Shown here: in pieces, positions 10,542 through 22,359 of the stretch
Layout: each line of letters begins with the position of its first letter
How positions within the stretch are numbered: the stretch's first letter is position 1
Assembly: GCF_032854445.1 (NCBI RefSeq)
Contig: NC_088296.1
Coordinates: forward strand, 11,880,706 to 11,944,705
Reading direction: 5' to 3'
Length of the DNA: 64,000 nt
Source: Liolophura sinensis
Taxonomy: Eukaryota > Mollusca > Polyplacophora > Chitonida > Chitonidae
Notes under the pieces: generated by a model
What the model was told of the DNA's origin: nothing
The model's input: the letters and a program-made list of their open reading frames with translations, nothing else
Databases searched by the model: none
Made by a program: the position numbers and the translations under genes

Positions 10542-12101
10542 GCTGTATTATTTTTCAGGAATTCCCAATGAAGAATTTTGCACTGTGAAACCATCACATC
10601 ATTTTTCTTATTAATCGTGTCCCTTTTCATGCAATGCCTTAAAGTTGTCCTAGCTATTACGGATATGCTTAATTTCTTTATTTGACTGTTCAAGAATTCT
10701 TTGACTTGTATGATGACAATCAGCTATAATGGGTAGAGGAAATGCAGCGTGCTAGGAATAAACCACCGACATTTGACAAATTACTCACTAACTTTGTATA
10801 TGTGATGTGTAGACATGCATGTCAAATTAGTGAAGTTCGAAAGGTCTTCAGCAGACAAGGTGTTCATTGTCAGCTGCTCCTTGTCACACACACAGCAGTG
10901 AGCGCAGGGGAATCTACAAATTCCTTTTGTAAGGCCACGGTTTTGAACTTGCCCCTCAACGTCCGATGCCTTAAAGAATGAATATAGATGCATCAAATAT
11001 ACATTCTTGTATATGTAGATTTATGCACAGGGTGTATATTACACAGCACAAGTAGGCCTACGCAATTTTAAGTCAAGGTCGTCCACACACCTGACAAACC
11101 TATACATGTTCTTGTTGGCTGTTAGTCAATACATGCTGAACAGGTCTGTACCAGTTCTTTGCTTCCGAGAATTATGAGTGACATACTTCCATTGTGTAAG
11201 TCAAACACTAACTGAATAAATGCCTTACACCTAGAACTCCTTGAATTACAGAGAGAAACCCCCACAGCCTATTTGTGTGACTGATCTGCTGACGTATTAT
11301 TGTATTACATGTACCTTACCCACTGTGCCTTATAATTTAAGGAAACTTCAGTAGCACTGTACTGCAGGTGGGTACCTTTCTTGCATTAATATATACATTG
11401 TATGCAAACAGTTTTTTCAAACTTCTTTTTATCCCCCCACCCCCACCCCACCCTCCTAACGAAATTTTGGCGGGTGGTGGGTTTGGGTATACTTGAATAG
11501 CCCTGCCTGTCCATGTGTCTGCAGGCACAGTTTTGTCCTCTCATCTCCTCCCAAACAGCTGCACTGGTTTGGATGATGTTTGATGAAACTTTTCATACAT
11601 CGATCTTACCTGTCATCTGAAGTTGTGCATTCTTAGATTTAGTGGCAATCGTCATTATTTTCATAATTAGCCTCATTTAGGACTTGTCTTAATAGTACTT
11701 TTCCATGTATTTAGATTTTTGTCGATGCAACTCTGCCTAAAGCATTGAAACTATTTCCATGTCTTTCCTATTGATCTAAATTTGTGCATGCTTAAGATTG
11801 ATTACAATCAGGTAATTAATTTCGTAAAAGCCCTTGCTGAGCTACGTGCACGTACATGTATAGTGCAATAATAGATTTTCATGTCCGTGCAACTCTGCTA
11901 AAGTATTGCACCAATTTCCCTGAAAACTTTGTGCATAAGTTTTATATCATATAAACATCTGCGTGCAAGAATAATAATGGCACGTTGATTATCATTTTTA
12001 TCTTCATCTTCTTTCTTTCATTGTTGGAATGTTGGAGAAGGAAAATCATCTCAAAGGGTCTTTGATGTGGATTCCGAATATTGTTCTCTTTTCCATTTCA
12101 G
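10542..12101. other. 5' flank of TRIM copy 1
   Basis: No coding sequence is recognised. It contains a C-rich run (about 11432-11455) next to GGCGGGTGGTGGG, conserved in all three units, and ends with a polypyrimidine tract and acceptor TTTCCATTTCAG at the putative non-coding exon. A promoter is expected here or upstream, but I cannot place one. Confidence 0.4.
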
Positions 12102-12151
12102 ACTGCGCCATTTTGTGAAGTTGTGAAGCACGGTGGGATTTGTGTCGACAG
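12102..12151 (+). other. Putative 5' UTR exon of TRIM copy 1
   Basis: A 50-nt segment is bounded by a strong acceptor (TTTTCCATTTCAG) and a consensus donor (GACAG|GTAAGT). It is almost unchanged in unit 2 (33839-33888), splice sites included, while flanking sequence has changed more. It holds no ATG in a useful frame. The next acceptor (13214) lies 18 nt before the TRIM start codon, so this fits an upstream non-coding exon. Transcript support is lacking, and it could instead be an internal UTR exon. Confidence 0.55.
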
Positions 12152-15100
12152 GTAAGTCCTGTAAGATCGAGTATGCCTATTTTTATGGCTGGATGTTTCT
12201 ATCAGGTGAGTGAATTGTCTTTACTCGGTCGTGTTACCGACAGTATTTAGTTGGTTTGGTCGTCCTCAAATCGACGGCGTGTTTTTGTATAGACTCTACC
12301 CTCAGCCTGTGGGTGAAACTCTAACACTGTCGATGCGCAGTCATTATATTTCCATCTCATAGAAAACATCTAACAACAACTTGTATATAAGCGACCTTCC
12401 CGTTATGATGTATATGTTATAAACACCCAGATGTATATGTAAGCATGAAGTGACTATGTGTAGTATTAACGCCACACACAGCAGACATTACAGCCTCGCC
12501 TATTGATCATGGATAATGGAAGGCGTAACACAGCTTCGCCCGTCAGGGCGGTGGTATACCCACATGCAGGACTGGTATAGAACTGGTATAGATAAGATAG
12601 GGCTGCCTGTGTGAGTTTTAACAGATACTAACCTACTTTTACAGCCTATAGCTTACGGATCTCCTGTTCAGGCTGATAAGTTGTCTTTGTATTCCTAACA
12701 ATAACACAATAAAATACTGGAAGGTGGCAGAGTTTGACCCGTCACAATTTTCTCAGATAGAGAAACTTTAGACATTCGACCCCATTATCACATAGTGTCA
12801 TGTTCTACTGACAACCACTGTAGTCCAGACATTTGGCTCCATTATCATGTACAGTTAAGCTCCTTTCCATGCCACTGTCCTCCAGACGTCTGAGCCGATT
12901 ATCTTATACCTGAAGTCCCACCATTTCTGTTGAAGATGTTTGCAAATAGGCTGGTCCTACCTTTAAATCGTCAAATGTCTAACTGAGCAGTTATTTCCAC
13001 TCAGGGAAGCGAGGCGCTCAAACTCTCATGTAACATGTATCGCAATGCTTCTTTAGCAATAGCGACAAAAAATACTGTACCCCATATGTTGTTGGAAGAG
13101 AGGAATATGCACTGAACTGCAGATGGAGACGGTGTACTGTGTTGAAATTTTATATTTTCGTTAATGGAGATTTGTATTGGTACCAGTTTAAGTAATTTGC
13201 TGGTTTTATTTCAGTAAAAAACCGAGGGTGTAATGGCTGAAAGCAAGGAAAATCGTGAAGCAGTCCTCACATGTCCGATATGTGTGGAAACATTCCGCAA
13301 ACCAGTAACGTTACCTTGTCAGCACAGTTTTTGCAGGGAGTGTATTGGTGTGTATGCTGACAAGTTTAAACCTGGACAGACAGATGAGGTCTTCACGGGG
13401 AGTGAGGGTGTTCACCAGCTGATCTCATGCCCTGTATGTCGGACACCAACCAGTCTGGGGAGAGAAGGTGTGGCTGGTCTGCCTCACAACTTTCATCTGG
13501 CTGAAATAGTGGAGAGGTTCTCTTCTGCTGTGAAGTTTGAGGATGATACCCCATATTGTTCTCTGTGTGAGGAGGATAATCAGGCTAAAGCTGTCAAGTT
13601 TTGTACCAACTGTTGTTTACTGTATTGTAAAGACTGTCTGGTTTCTCTTCATCCCATGAGGGGGGCTATGAAACGTCACTGGCTGATTTCCTCCCTGGAG
13701 TACCTCTCTCAGGAAACCTCACAGCGACAGACCAGCAGCAGGGATGAACAATCAACTCAGCAAGCGTCATGTGCGAGACATGGTCAGCCGTTCGTCATGT
13801 ACTGTGAACCGTGTCGGATGGTGATCTGTGTGGGGTGTATGGTTGAGCATCCGGGACATGCTGTGCGGGATATACCATCTGCAGCTGAGAATAACAAGGT
13901 AATGCGAAAAAGACATTCGTATATCAGCCATCGACCAAAATTGATGTTCTGTGTCATTAATAGTAAGGTCAATGCCCAAATCAACAATTGACACGAACCA
14001 TGAAAAAACTAAGAAATTGTACAAAGTACAAGATTACCTTGAGAAAGAGGTGCAATGCAAAGAGAACTGTAGTAAACAGTTATAAATGGTGTGAGAAAGA
14101 CACAAGAAATATTCTAAGCAAACGACTTAAAATCACTCTCCAAATCGTGTACCATGCTAGTATATAAGTCGATAATCAAACTAAATATATCATGACTTGG
14201 AACTATATGTTGACCCAAAGTCTTTAATCTATAGTGAAGAATGGGGCTGTTTGTCTTGTACTGTAATGAGTCGTTTGAATGGCAGATTTTGTAATGTAGC
14301 GTTGTTTCCATTACAGCCAGCTGATTTGAACAAGAGTGGTGAACTGGAGAAAGTGCTAAAAGAAACTAAAGAATCACTGTCAGGAGTTATGAGACTGCAC
14401 AATAAGATACTGGTTGGTATTTTTGATGACACTTGGTCAACTTGTGATTTATTGCATACTTGGTGAGTCGTTTTGAGTATCTAGACTATTGCTATCATTC
14501 ACAAATCCAGGAAACATACAGCTGTCAATTATCTAGGCTAAATAAATCTCTATTCTGTCACATATGATATATGTACATTTTCAACTGAACAGTTAAACCC
14601 GAACAGCGACAACTTTTAACAAGAACTTAAACATGGTAATGCACGGACTACTGCAGGAGTTCATTTGCATGAGGGACGAGTCTATTTGCCTCTTTCTGGT
14701 TTATCTAACCAGACTATTATATCATAATTACAACTTTTTTCTTAGTGACACAACCGCGATATGCTCTCCTCAGGCAACTTCAGCAGATACATCATCGCCG
14801 ATAATACGCTGTCATGATATCTGCATTGTATATACCTACTCCACATATGTGATGGGGTTTAGAGTTTGTGTTTGAGCCAACCACTGGTGGTCTCCACAAC
14901 ATAAAGGCTACACCATCTCACCCTGCCCGGAGCACCATTTGCGATGTTGAACCAACAACGTTTCTGAGTCGACACTTACATGTGTATGTACGCCACTAGA
15001 TTAAAGGAAAATTCCCTCCAGCCAGAAAGTACATTGTTGACCCATTTGTGTGGTGCTTATATTCCACTCTGTTCCACAAGCATGTATAATTTCTTGAACA

Positions 15101-15654
15101 CACCCGCAATAGTCTGGATGAGGTAATAAATGTTGTTTCTGTTTTGCAGGAAAACAAGGAACTTCACATTGAAGAGGTAGAAAGGGCTTATTGTGCAGCC
15201 TTGGAAGCATTACAAGCCTGGAAACAACAGTCCTTAGATGGCATAGAAACCCGCTATTCACAGTGGAGTGTGGAGTGTAGCGCTATACTCAAACATTTCC
15301 AGCTACAGGCTCAGAAAATGGAGAGGATGGTACAGGCTTCCAAGGATTTAGTAGCGTCATTGGACGTCGAGTTTTTACAGGTAAGTCAGTCATGCACAAT
15401 CTCTAACATTGGTTCAGCTGCCTCAACTCCAGTTAAATACTTTTCAACTAACCACACAGGACGACCTGTCAATTATTTGTCAGCCTCAGAGAACATATGT
15501 AGTTTTCTTACATGTATGGACTGTAGATATCTTGGTTCTGACCGCTCAGTTGTAAACAAATGTGATATGTATGTTGTGTACGTACACAGAGGCATCTCAT
15601 TTACCATTGTCACATTATTGAACCTGTGACGGGCCTCATACAATGACATTAATG

Positions 15655-16075
15655 AACAGTGATCAGGTGTTCAAATCCATCTCATGCTGCCAGGTCTGGT
15701 GAATTTTTATTTCCAGGTTCAACTGCTTTGCTTTGTTCAGTGGTTCTCTCTGGTCGCTGTCTGTTTTTCTACCCATAAATGTTACCGCTGTGTAATTAGA
15801 CTAATAAACAACTCCACGATCCTGTATATGTAATATTAAAAAAGAGTACGTTGTTTGATGTTTTTCGAAAACGACGTGTGAATACGAACTGTAATAAAGT
15901 CCTTATCAGTGTTTGAAACAATAAATTAGCCAAGGTACAAATTGTATATAGACAACCATATCTCATTTGATGTCCCCTTGGGCTCTGCCCAGTTTCCTCA
16001 AACCACAATGTTGAACGCCATCATATAAGAAAAATATTTTGAGCACAACATAAAACATCTATCAAACAAACCATC
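15655..16075 (+). mobile_element. Old SINE pieces in TRIM intron 4, unit 1
   Basis: Two SINE-like pieces are readable on the plus strand: a B-box block GTGTTCAAATCCATCTCATG near 15667 and a 3' part with GGGCTCTGCCCAGTTTCCTC near 15978 and a decayed tail TTTTGAGCACAACATAAAAC. Both lie between coding exons 4 and 5 of TRIM copy 1. The same pieces occur in units 2 and 3. Confidence 0.55.
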
Positions 16076-17029
16076 AAGTTTTGGCTCAATATGTTGTCCC
16101 AATTTTCAGTTATCCGGATGATGATGCCTGCTCCTGTTTTGACTTTTGTAGCCTAAAACAGTTGATTTACCTGGATCAGAAAGTTCAGACCCATAGTTGA
16201 TAAGCCATTAACACAACGGCTACTTTCACAAGCTTGTAACACACAAAATATGATAGCATTTACTGTGTTTGAGGTATTTGTTTGTTTGCAATGTTAAACA
16301 TCATCCTTGTTTTATGCACAAGTATATTTCATTCAAACCTAAATTTTTTATAGGCTATTGTTTTCATAAATATGCTGCCAGGATTACATATATATATTAG
16401 CTAAAATGAGCAGGCCAGGTTCCCCAGATTTTAGAAGGAATAGGGTAGGTAAGGAATCTTTGTTTCGGTTATCATTGTTACATGATTTTATATGTATGCT
16501 CAAATGTGTTTGTTGACAGGTTTCCACGGACTTCACCAAAACGTATGTATAAATATGTTATACCTCTCTAGGTTTGTTATACATGTGAACATGTCAGCAG
16601 ATGTGTTTCTGTAACACTGAGTACCAGCACTGTAGTTGTTCAAAACATAACCCAAGTGTAAAATATATCTAGTGTTCAAACATACATTTGCTCAGACAAA
16701 TCAGACGTAACCTGCTAGGTATATCATGACATTTTCATAACTGTGCGGTACACAGGATTACCACACGACTGTGTCTCTTTGTTTTCTCTTCTCTTCTCAC
16801 AGAACTGATGACCAGCTGAATGAGATAAGAGCAGATCTGGAGAAACATGAGGTCAAGAGAAAGAAGCTTCTAGATTCTATACAACATGACCAAGTTGTTC
16901 CTAGACAGGTGACTGTAAAAGAGACAGTGCAAGAACATCAGGACTTAGAAGCAGCAGTTGGTGGACAAATGTCACCCCTACATGTTACAAGTAGGTTCTT
17001 ATATGTATAAAAGGTATACAGCAGGGTGT

Positions 17030-17960
17030 GCTCAAAGGACATAAATGACTTTAGGGTTTACAGTAGTATGTGCATCAAAGACACAAATACAAAGTGGGGA
17101 AGGCGCACAGCTGTGTGTGTGCAAAATAGACGGTATTAAGAAGAAAACAAACCGATATGAGCTGTAACAAAGCAGGGCGCACCCAGAAAAAGAACATTAT
17201 TCCAAGAGTAACAAAAATGAGAAGAGTTTACAAAGAGCACAGACAGTGTGAGGTGTACATTAGGGTGTGAACAAAAGAGAAACTGATGTCAGGCTTACAG
17301 TAGGGTGTGGGCAAAAGACACAGAGTAATGCAGTGTACAATAGGGTGTACACAGAAGACACAAACTAATGTAAGGTATGCATTAGGGTGTGCACAAACAT
17401 AAACTTATTTTCGGCATTAATTAAGATGCTCAGAACAGACACAAACTAATTTGAGGTTTGCGTTAGTGTGGGCACAGAAAAGACAAACTAATGTGAGCCA
17501 AAACAGGTACAAACTTATGTGAGATATATACTGAGGTGTGCACAAAGAATAAAACTAATGTGATAATGTGAGACATACAGTAGGGTGTGCACAGAAGATG
17601 CACACTAATGTAAGGCATACAGTACGGTGTGCACAGAGGACACACACTAATGTGAGGTATACAGTAGGGTGTGTACAGAAAACACAAACTAATGTGAGGT
17701 GTATAGTAGGGTGTGCACAGAAGACACAGACTAATGTGAGGTATACAGTAGGGTGTGCACAGAAGACACAGACTAAAGTGAGGTGTACAGCAGGGTGTGT
17801 ACAGAAGACACAGACTAATGTGAGGTATACAGTAGGATGTGTACAGAAGATACAAACTAATGTGAGGTATACCGTAGGGTGTTTACAGAAAACACAAACT
17901 AATTGTGAGGTGTACAGTAGGATGTGTACATAAGACACAAACTAATGTGAGGTGTACAGA
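17030..17960. repeat. 42-bp minisatellite in TRIM intron, unit 1
   Basis: Tandem units of 42 bp built on AATGTGAGGTATACAGTAGG and GTGTGCACAGAAGACACAAA. The array is regular from about 17560 and degenerate before that. It lies in the intron between the 188-nt exon and the SPRY exon. Since 42 is a multiple of three, 14-residue repeats appear open on both strands (such as VRYTVGCAQKTQTN); there is no sign that they are translated. The unit 2 version has fewer regular repeats. Confidence 0.92.
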
Positions 17961-17964
17961 GTGC

Positions 17965-18316
17965 TTGAATGAGTGAGTGCTTGGGTTTAACGTCGTACTT
18001 AACAATTTTTCAGTCATATGACGACGAGGGAATCCTTAGGGTGCATGTACGTGTAAGGTGCATCCTTGTTGCAGGACGGATTTGCACCGCTCTTTTATCT
18101 AGTGCTGCTTCACTGAGACGACTTATCGAAGGCAAGTAAGGACGCCCCGCCCGAGCCATATACTGATACGGGTCAACCAATCGCTGACTATCCCCTTCAT
18201 GCTGAACGCCAAGCGAGGAAGTTACAACTTCCTCTTTTAAAGTCTTAGGTGTGACTCGTTCAAGGATTGATCCTGGCTGGACCTACCGGTCCCGAAGCGG
18301 ACGTTCTATGAAGACA
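17965..18316 (-). mobile_element. SINE in TRIM intron, unit 1
   Basis: Reverse-complement copy of the 2956-3307 SINE type. From left to right it has the GAGTGAGT microsatellite, the tail (GTTTAACGTCGTACTTAACA), the body (ATGACGACGAGG, CGAGGAAGTTACAACTTCCT) and a head ending in CCGGTCCCGAAGCGGAC. The same insertion is in unit 2, so it predates the duplication. It is followed by a short AT microsatellite. Confidence 0.85.
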
Positions 18317-19549
18317 AGAAGACATATATATATTATCTATATATAGGCCATTTTTTTAATGTTCAAATATTTAACAGTTTTCTTTTGTAAATTACTGCAG
18401 AAAATTTAATCCTATACTTGATTACTACTAATAATTCTGGTAGATTAAATAGACTTTTGGGGTATTGTGCCAAAGAAAGTCACTTGGCAAGTTATGTGTG
18501 CCGAGTTACTCCCCTTACTACACATCCAGCTTCCATAGCTTGTTACTCCACGAATGCCAACACGGCGTACTACGGCTTCACAGTGAATTGTGTGCTTAAA
18601 TGTGCCATAACTGACAACTAAAATCATGTGTCGGATAGAGGAAGGTACTATTCTTGTTGTAGGTGATAAGTTTCAAACAAATTAGAGCACTAAAAGTCTG
18701 TATTTTAACCTAGTACTTGGTCTATGTCGTACCCGTCATTTAGTGATGGGTCCAGTTCTTGTCGAAGCTCATCTCCTTCAAACTGGCTGAAAATGATGTG
18801 TATAAATTACATTCGTGTCAGCAATATGTGTGATTTTATTCCCAAAGAGTGTGTTCAGAAAGTAAAACCACGATATGTGTACAGGTATTTACAGCTCTGT
18901 CTTACAGCGTGTGTTTATGGTTTGCTGTTGTTTATGATGCTTCTGTTGTGTTTTTGCAGAGCCGACGCTGAGATTCACAGAGACAGACCACAGAAAGCTG
19001 AGAATCACTGACAGCGGCTCAGTGGTAAAGGCTGAGGACTTGTCCTGGGGGTGGTGGAGAGCTGTGACAGACGGGTGTACCAGACGGGCAGGTACTACTG
19101 GAGGTGCAGATCACCTGTTCACCTGACTGTAACTGTTGTGTAGGAGTGACACAGGAGAGCTGTGGCGTGAGGGGGAGGATAGACCCTGGCCGTAACTCCT
19201 GGTACATTGGGATGGCGTACCGTGGTGATAAGGTCAGGTGTTGTAGTCACAGTGGTGGTGGTGAGATCAAACCTGACTATCTACAGTACAGGACGTTACA
19301 CTCGACCTCATCACCTGGGTGTGTACCTGGACTGTGATGACCAGTCACTGACAGTCCTGGACTGTGACAACAACCAGGTAATGTACACAGTCAGTGATGT
19401 TGTCGTCACAGAGCCTCTCGTGCCACGGGTTGTGTTTGGTGTCGGGTCTGGATCTGTGTCTGCCTCGTCTGGTAACGGGTGACTCTGCAATTCTGCCTCA
19501 AGTTCTCTGTGATATGATAAGCACTTCCTGACCATGGGGTAATTATTCA

Positions 19550-21510
19550 TTACATCTTTTCCATCATATTATAATTTGTTTCAAATAGAGTGGTTAATTA
19601 TGTCTCTTTGAACAAATTTTGGGTATAAATGTTTTAGTTAATGTCAGAAGTGTGGCTAATTCAGTAATCTGTCACAAGCTTACAGCTTGGTGTAGTTGTA
19701 CACAGTCTGTCTGACTTGTCCTGAACATCAGTGTCCGGTTTCTTCCAGACAAAATACATGTAGATAATGACTGGGTAGTTTTAGTTTTAGTAATTGAGAT
19801 TTGTGAGAAAGAGACTGAGGGTATAAAGGATTATTTTTCTTACCATGAACGGGCCGGTATGTCATAACTCAGGAGTAATTTGAGATTAAATCGTCAAAAA
19901 AGATCAGATCAGATTCACGTTGTTGTTGCAGCACGGTACACAAGACAATTCTATTTTGAATGATACCAGCGATGTTTGTTGAGAGAAATAAAACCATAAT
20001 TTGTAATGGGTTTGAGAATGATTACCTGGCTGAAAGGTATTACCTAACTAGCGATAACAAAGAAAAAGATCACATGGATGAGTACAGGTAGAGCTTTTGG
20101 CACTTGACCTCAGATGCAGATTGGGCTAGAACAGGTTGGTTGGATAAGCTACATGTAGTCATCTTGGTTGTGTTATGTAACTTGGATGTAAGTTTCCAAT
20201 AAAAATGAAAGAAAAACATAACCTGTGGGCCATTATTAAATAAAACCTTTGAGTGCAATCCGACCAGCCCTCAAATAAAAGAACCCTAGCTTGAAAGGGT
20301 ATTTTTCTTATAATAGAAGTTTCATTACTCAGAATATACAAAAAATCCCTATTGACCGACCCTATTTTGTCTCCATGATGAGGTTAATCCCATGCTGAAC
20401 AAGGACTGTTTTTAGGATGCCGTTGTCAGCTGTAAGTTTCTCGTTTTCTGTATGTTTCTCTGTTTTTCAACTTAGTTTATTCAAACATTGGCGTTCTTTG
20501 TCATGATCTGGGCATAGTTTGTGTATCTCACATGTTAACAATAGTAAAACATTTTAAGCTGTTTAATCAGATTTTTATCTTCACTATAAAACACAGTGAC
20601 ATTTACTGGACTATTTGTGTTTTATTGAATACATCTACCACATTACTATGTAAACATCTGGCATGTTTTCTATAATAAACACTTATGTCTTAGTTACCAA
20701 AACAGTTTTTTGATGAATAAATACCAGTTGGCATTAATCCAAACTGTAATAAAACTGTGTTTAAAAACACTTATTTTTATGATGTACTGTAAATCGTTAA
20801 CCTTTAGCCTCTAAAAGTGTTTTCTGGAATCTGTGCATACATTTTTTTATGAAAGTGATGTTAAAATGATTTGTTTGTGTCACTCAAAATGTAAGCTTTC
20901 ATAAAACTGTGCCAATTATTTATCTACACTCTGTAGTTCTCTGACAATATTTCATATTATCGGTTAAAGAGTTGGCTGAAGAGGTTGCAGAGTTAGAGTA
21001 AGCAATATGAGGTAGGCTGAAAAAACTTAGGGTAAGCAATATGAGGAAGGTTGAATAATTAGGATAAGAAATATAAGTAAGTGCTGTGATATGACATGTG
21101 ACATGTATTATTGTATTCACTGTCCTGTAAGCATTAGGCCCACATTGTGATATTTTCTAATACATAGTTTTCTAAAAACATTGATTACTTTACTTGAGGA
21201 AGTGGCTTTTATCCCCAGTACTGTTACTAGGACAACCTGTGGTCAAGATTATGAGGTCACTGCACCATTTTATCAGCTTGCTGTTATTTTGATGTGAGTT
21301 GTTGTTGTGTTCATGTATGATTCGGTGATGTTTTGCCATTATCTGCCTTTGTGTTCACACTTCTGAAACGTATGCTTAATAAAAAATAAGTGATTGTGTA
21401 ATGTGTAGCCGTCGTTTGAATGGTTGAATTACAGTCAATGAGATGTAGTAATACATACAAAAAAATCATACACGCTATGTAGCATTTTTACACTAAGTTA
21501 TACATATACC
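19550..21510. other. 3' flank of TRIM copy 1, no gene seen
   Basis: AT-rich sequence. The first AATAAA after the coding region is at about 19986, a candidate polyadenylation signal. Short local repeats GTAAGCAATATGAGG occur near 20998 and 21033. No reading frame is supportable. Confidence 0.45.
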
Positions 21511-21519
21511 AATTTCACA

Positions 21520-22165
21520 ATCAACATGTTCAAGCTACCTGATGGGTATCTTCTCAGTAGTGCTGGTTTCCTCTCTGTCTGATAACTTGTCGGTATATGA
21601 TCTAATGTGTATCTATTTAGGTGTGGGTGGTTTCCTCTGTGTGACACCTTTGTCCGTATGTTATATGATGTGTATCTTTTCAGCTGTGATGGGTTTCCTG
21701 TCTGTCTGATACCTTGTGCGAATATTACCTGGTGTGTCTTCTCAGGTGTGATAGGTTTCCTGACTCTCTGACACTTGGTCCACACTTGACCTGATGTGTG
21801 TCTTCTCAGGAGAGCTGGTTTTCCCCTCTCTCTAATACCGGGTTCACACATTACCTGATTACCTGATGTGTAACTTCTCAGGAGAGATGGCTTTCCTCTC
21901 TAATGCCATTTCCACACATTGTTATGTTATGTGTTATATTATGTGTGACTTTTCTGGAAAAATGGTTTTGCTTTCTCTAATACCGGGTCCACACATTACA
22001 TGGTGTGTAACTTCTCGGGAGGGCTGGTTTTCCCCTCTCCATAATACCGGGTCCACAAATTACATGGTGTGTAGCTTCTCGGGAAGGCTGTTGTTGCCCT
22101 CTCTCTAATACAGATTCCACACACTACTTGATGTGTAACTTCTCAGGAGGGATGGTTTTCCTCAC
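21520..22165. repeat. About 60-bp minisatellite, unit 1
   Basis: Imperfect units containing TGATGTGTAACTTCTCAGGA, a GGTTTTCCTCTCT block and ATACCGGGTCCACACATTAC. Units are strongly diverged at the left end and more alike to the right. The unit 2 array (43510-44255) has a different number and order of repeats. Confidence 0.88.
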
Positions 22166-22214
22166 TTTTTTAGCTTTAAGCATACTGACGGCTGATTTTA
22201 TAGTCTCTGATATA

Positions 22215-22350
22215 AAGAACGCCAAGTCCAGCTCATGCTGGCTTCCTCTCCGTTCGTACATGTACGCGGAACGGTCTACAGCAACCTGCGGATGGTCGTA
22301 TAAGTGAAACATTGTTGAGTGCGACGTAAAACACCCACCAAATAAATGTG
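22215..22350 (+). mobile_element. Partial SINE after the 60-bp array, unit 1
   Basis: Readable blocks are CAAGTCCAGCTCATGCTGGC, CTGCGGATGGTCGTATAAGT and the tail TTGTTGAGTGCGACGTAAAA followed by CACCCACCAAATAAAT. The tRNA-like head is missing. Unit 2 has the same truncated element at about 44300-44440. Confidence 0.75.
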
Positions 22351-22359
22351 TATAATTTA

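Larger units (their letters stand above)
13233..19126 (+). pseudogene. TRIM gene copy 1, SPRY domain truncated
   Basis: Coding exons are 13233-13898, 14317-14412, 15150-15380, 16520-16542, 16803-16990 and from 18960. The product starts as a full TRIM protein: RING with C14, C17, C29, H31, C34, C37, C66, C69; B-box 1 (109-149); B-box 2 (180-209); coiled coil from about 223. Against the intact unit 2 gene, the last exon has lost single bases near 19075-19100. The frame shifts and meets TGA at 19124-19126, giving 456 aa with most of B30.2 missing. Later +1 changes would restore the frame too late. Both early deletions are in or near short G/T runs, so assembly error is possible. If real, this is a RING/B-box/coiled-coil protein without target domain, perhaps able to dimerise with intact paralogues (inference). 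Confidence 0.85.

Noticed and set aside
13899-13991. Read-through of the main TRIM exon to the stop at 13991
   Set aside because: A donor (AAG|GTAATG) ends the exon in phase 0, and the next exon continues the coiled coil in frame. A short read-through isoform is possible but has no support.
14413-14466. Extension of the 96-nt TRIM exon to the donor-like TTGGTGAGTC
   Set aside because: The following 231-nt exon would then be read out of frame and stop early; only the GTTGGT donor keeps the frame, and the motif is GTGACTC in copies 2 and 3.
17463-17938. Cysteine-rich minus-strand frames over the intronic repeat
   Set aside because: They come from the 42-bp repeat, whose length is a multiple of three.
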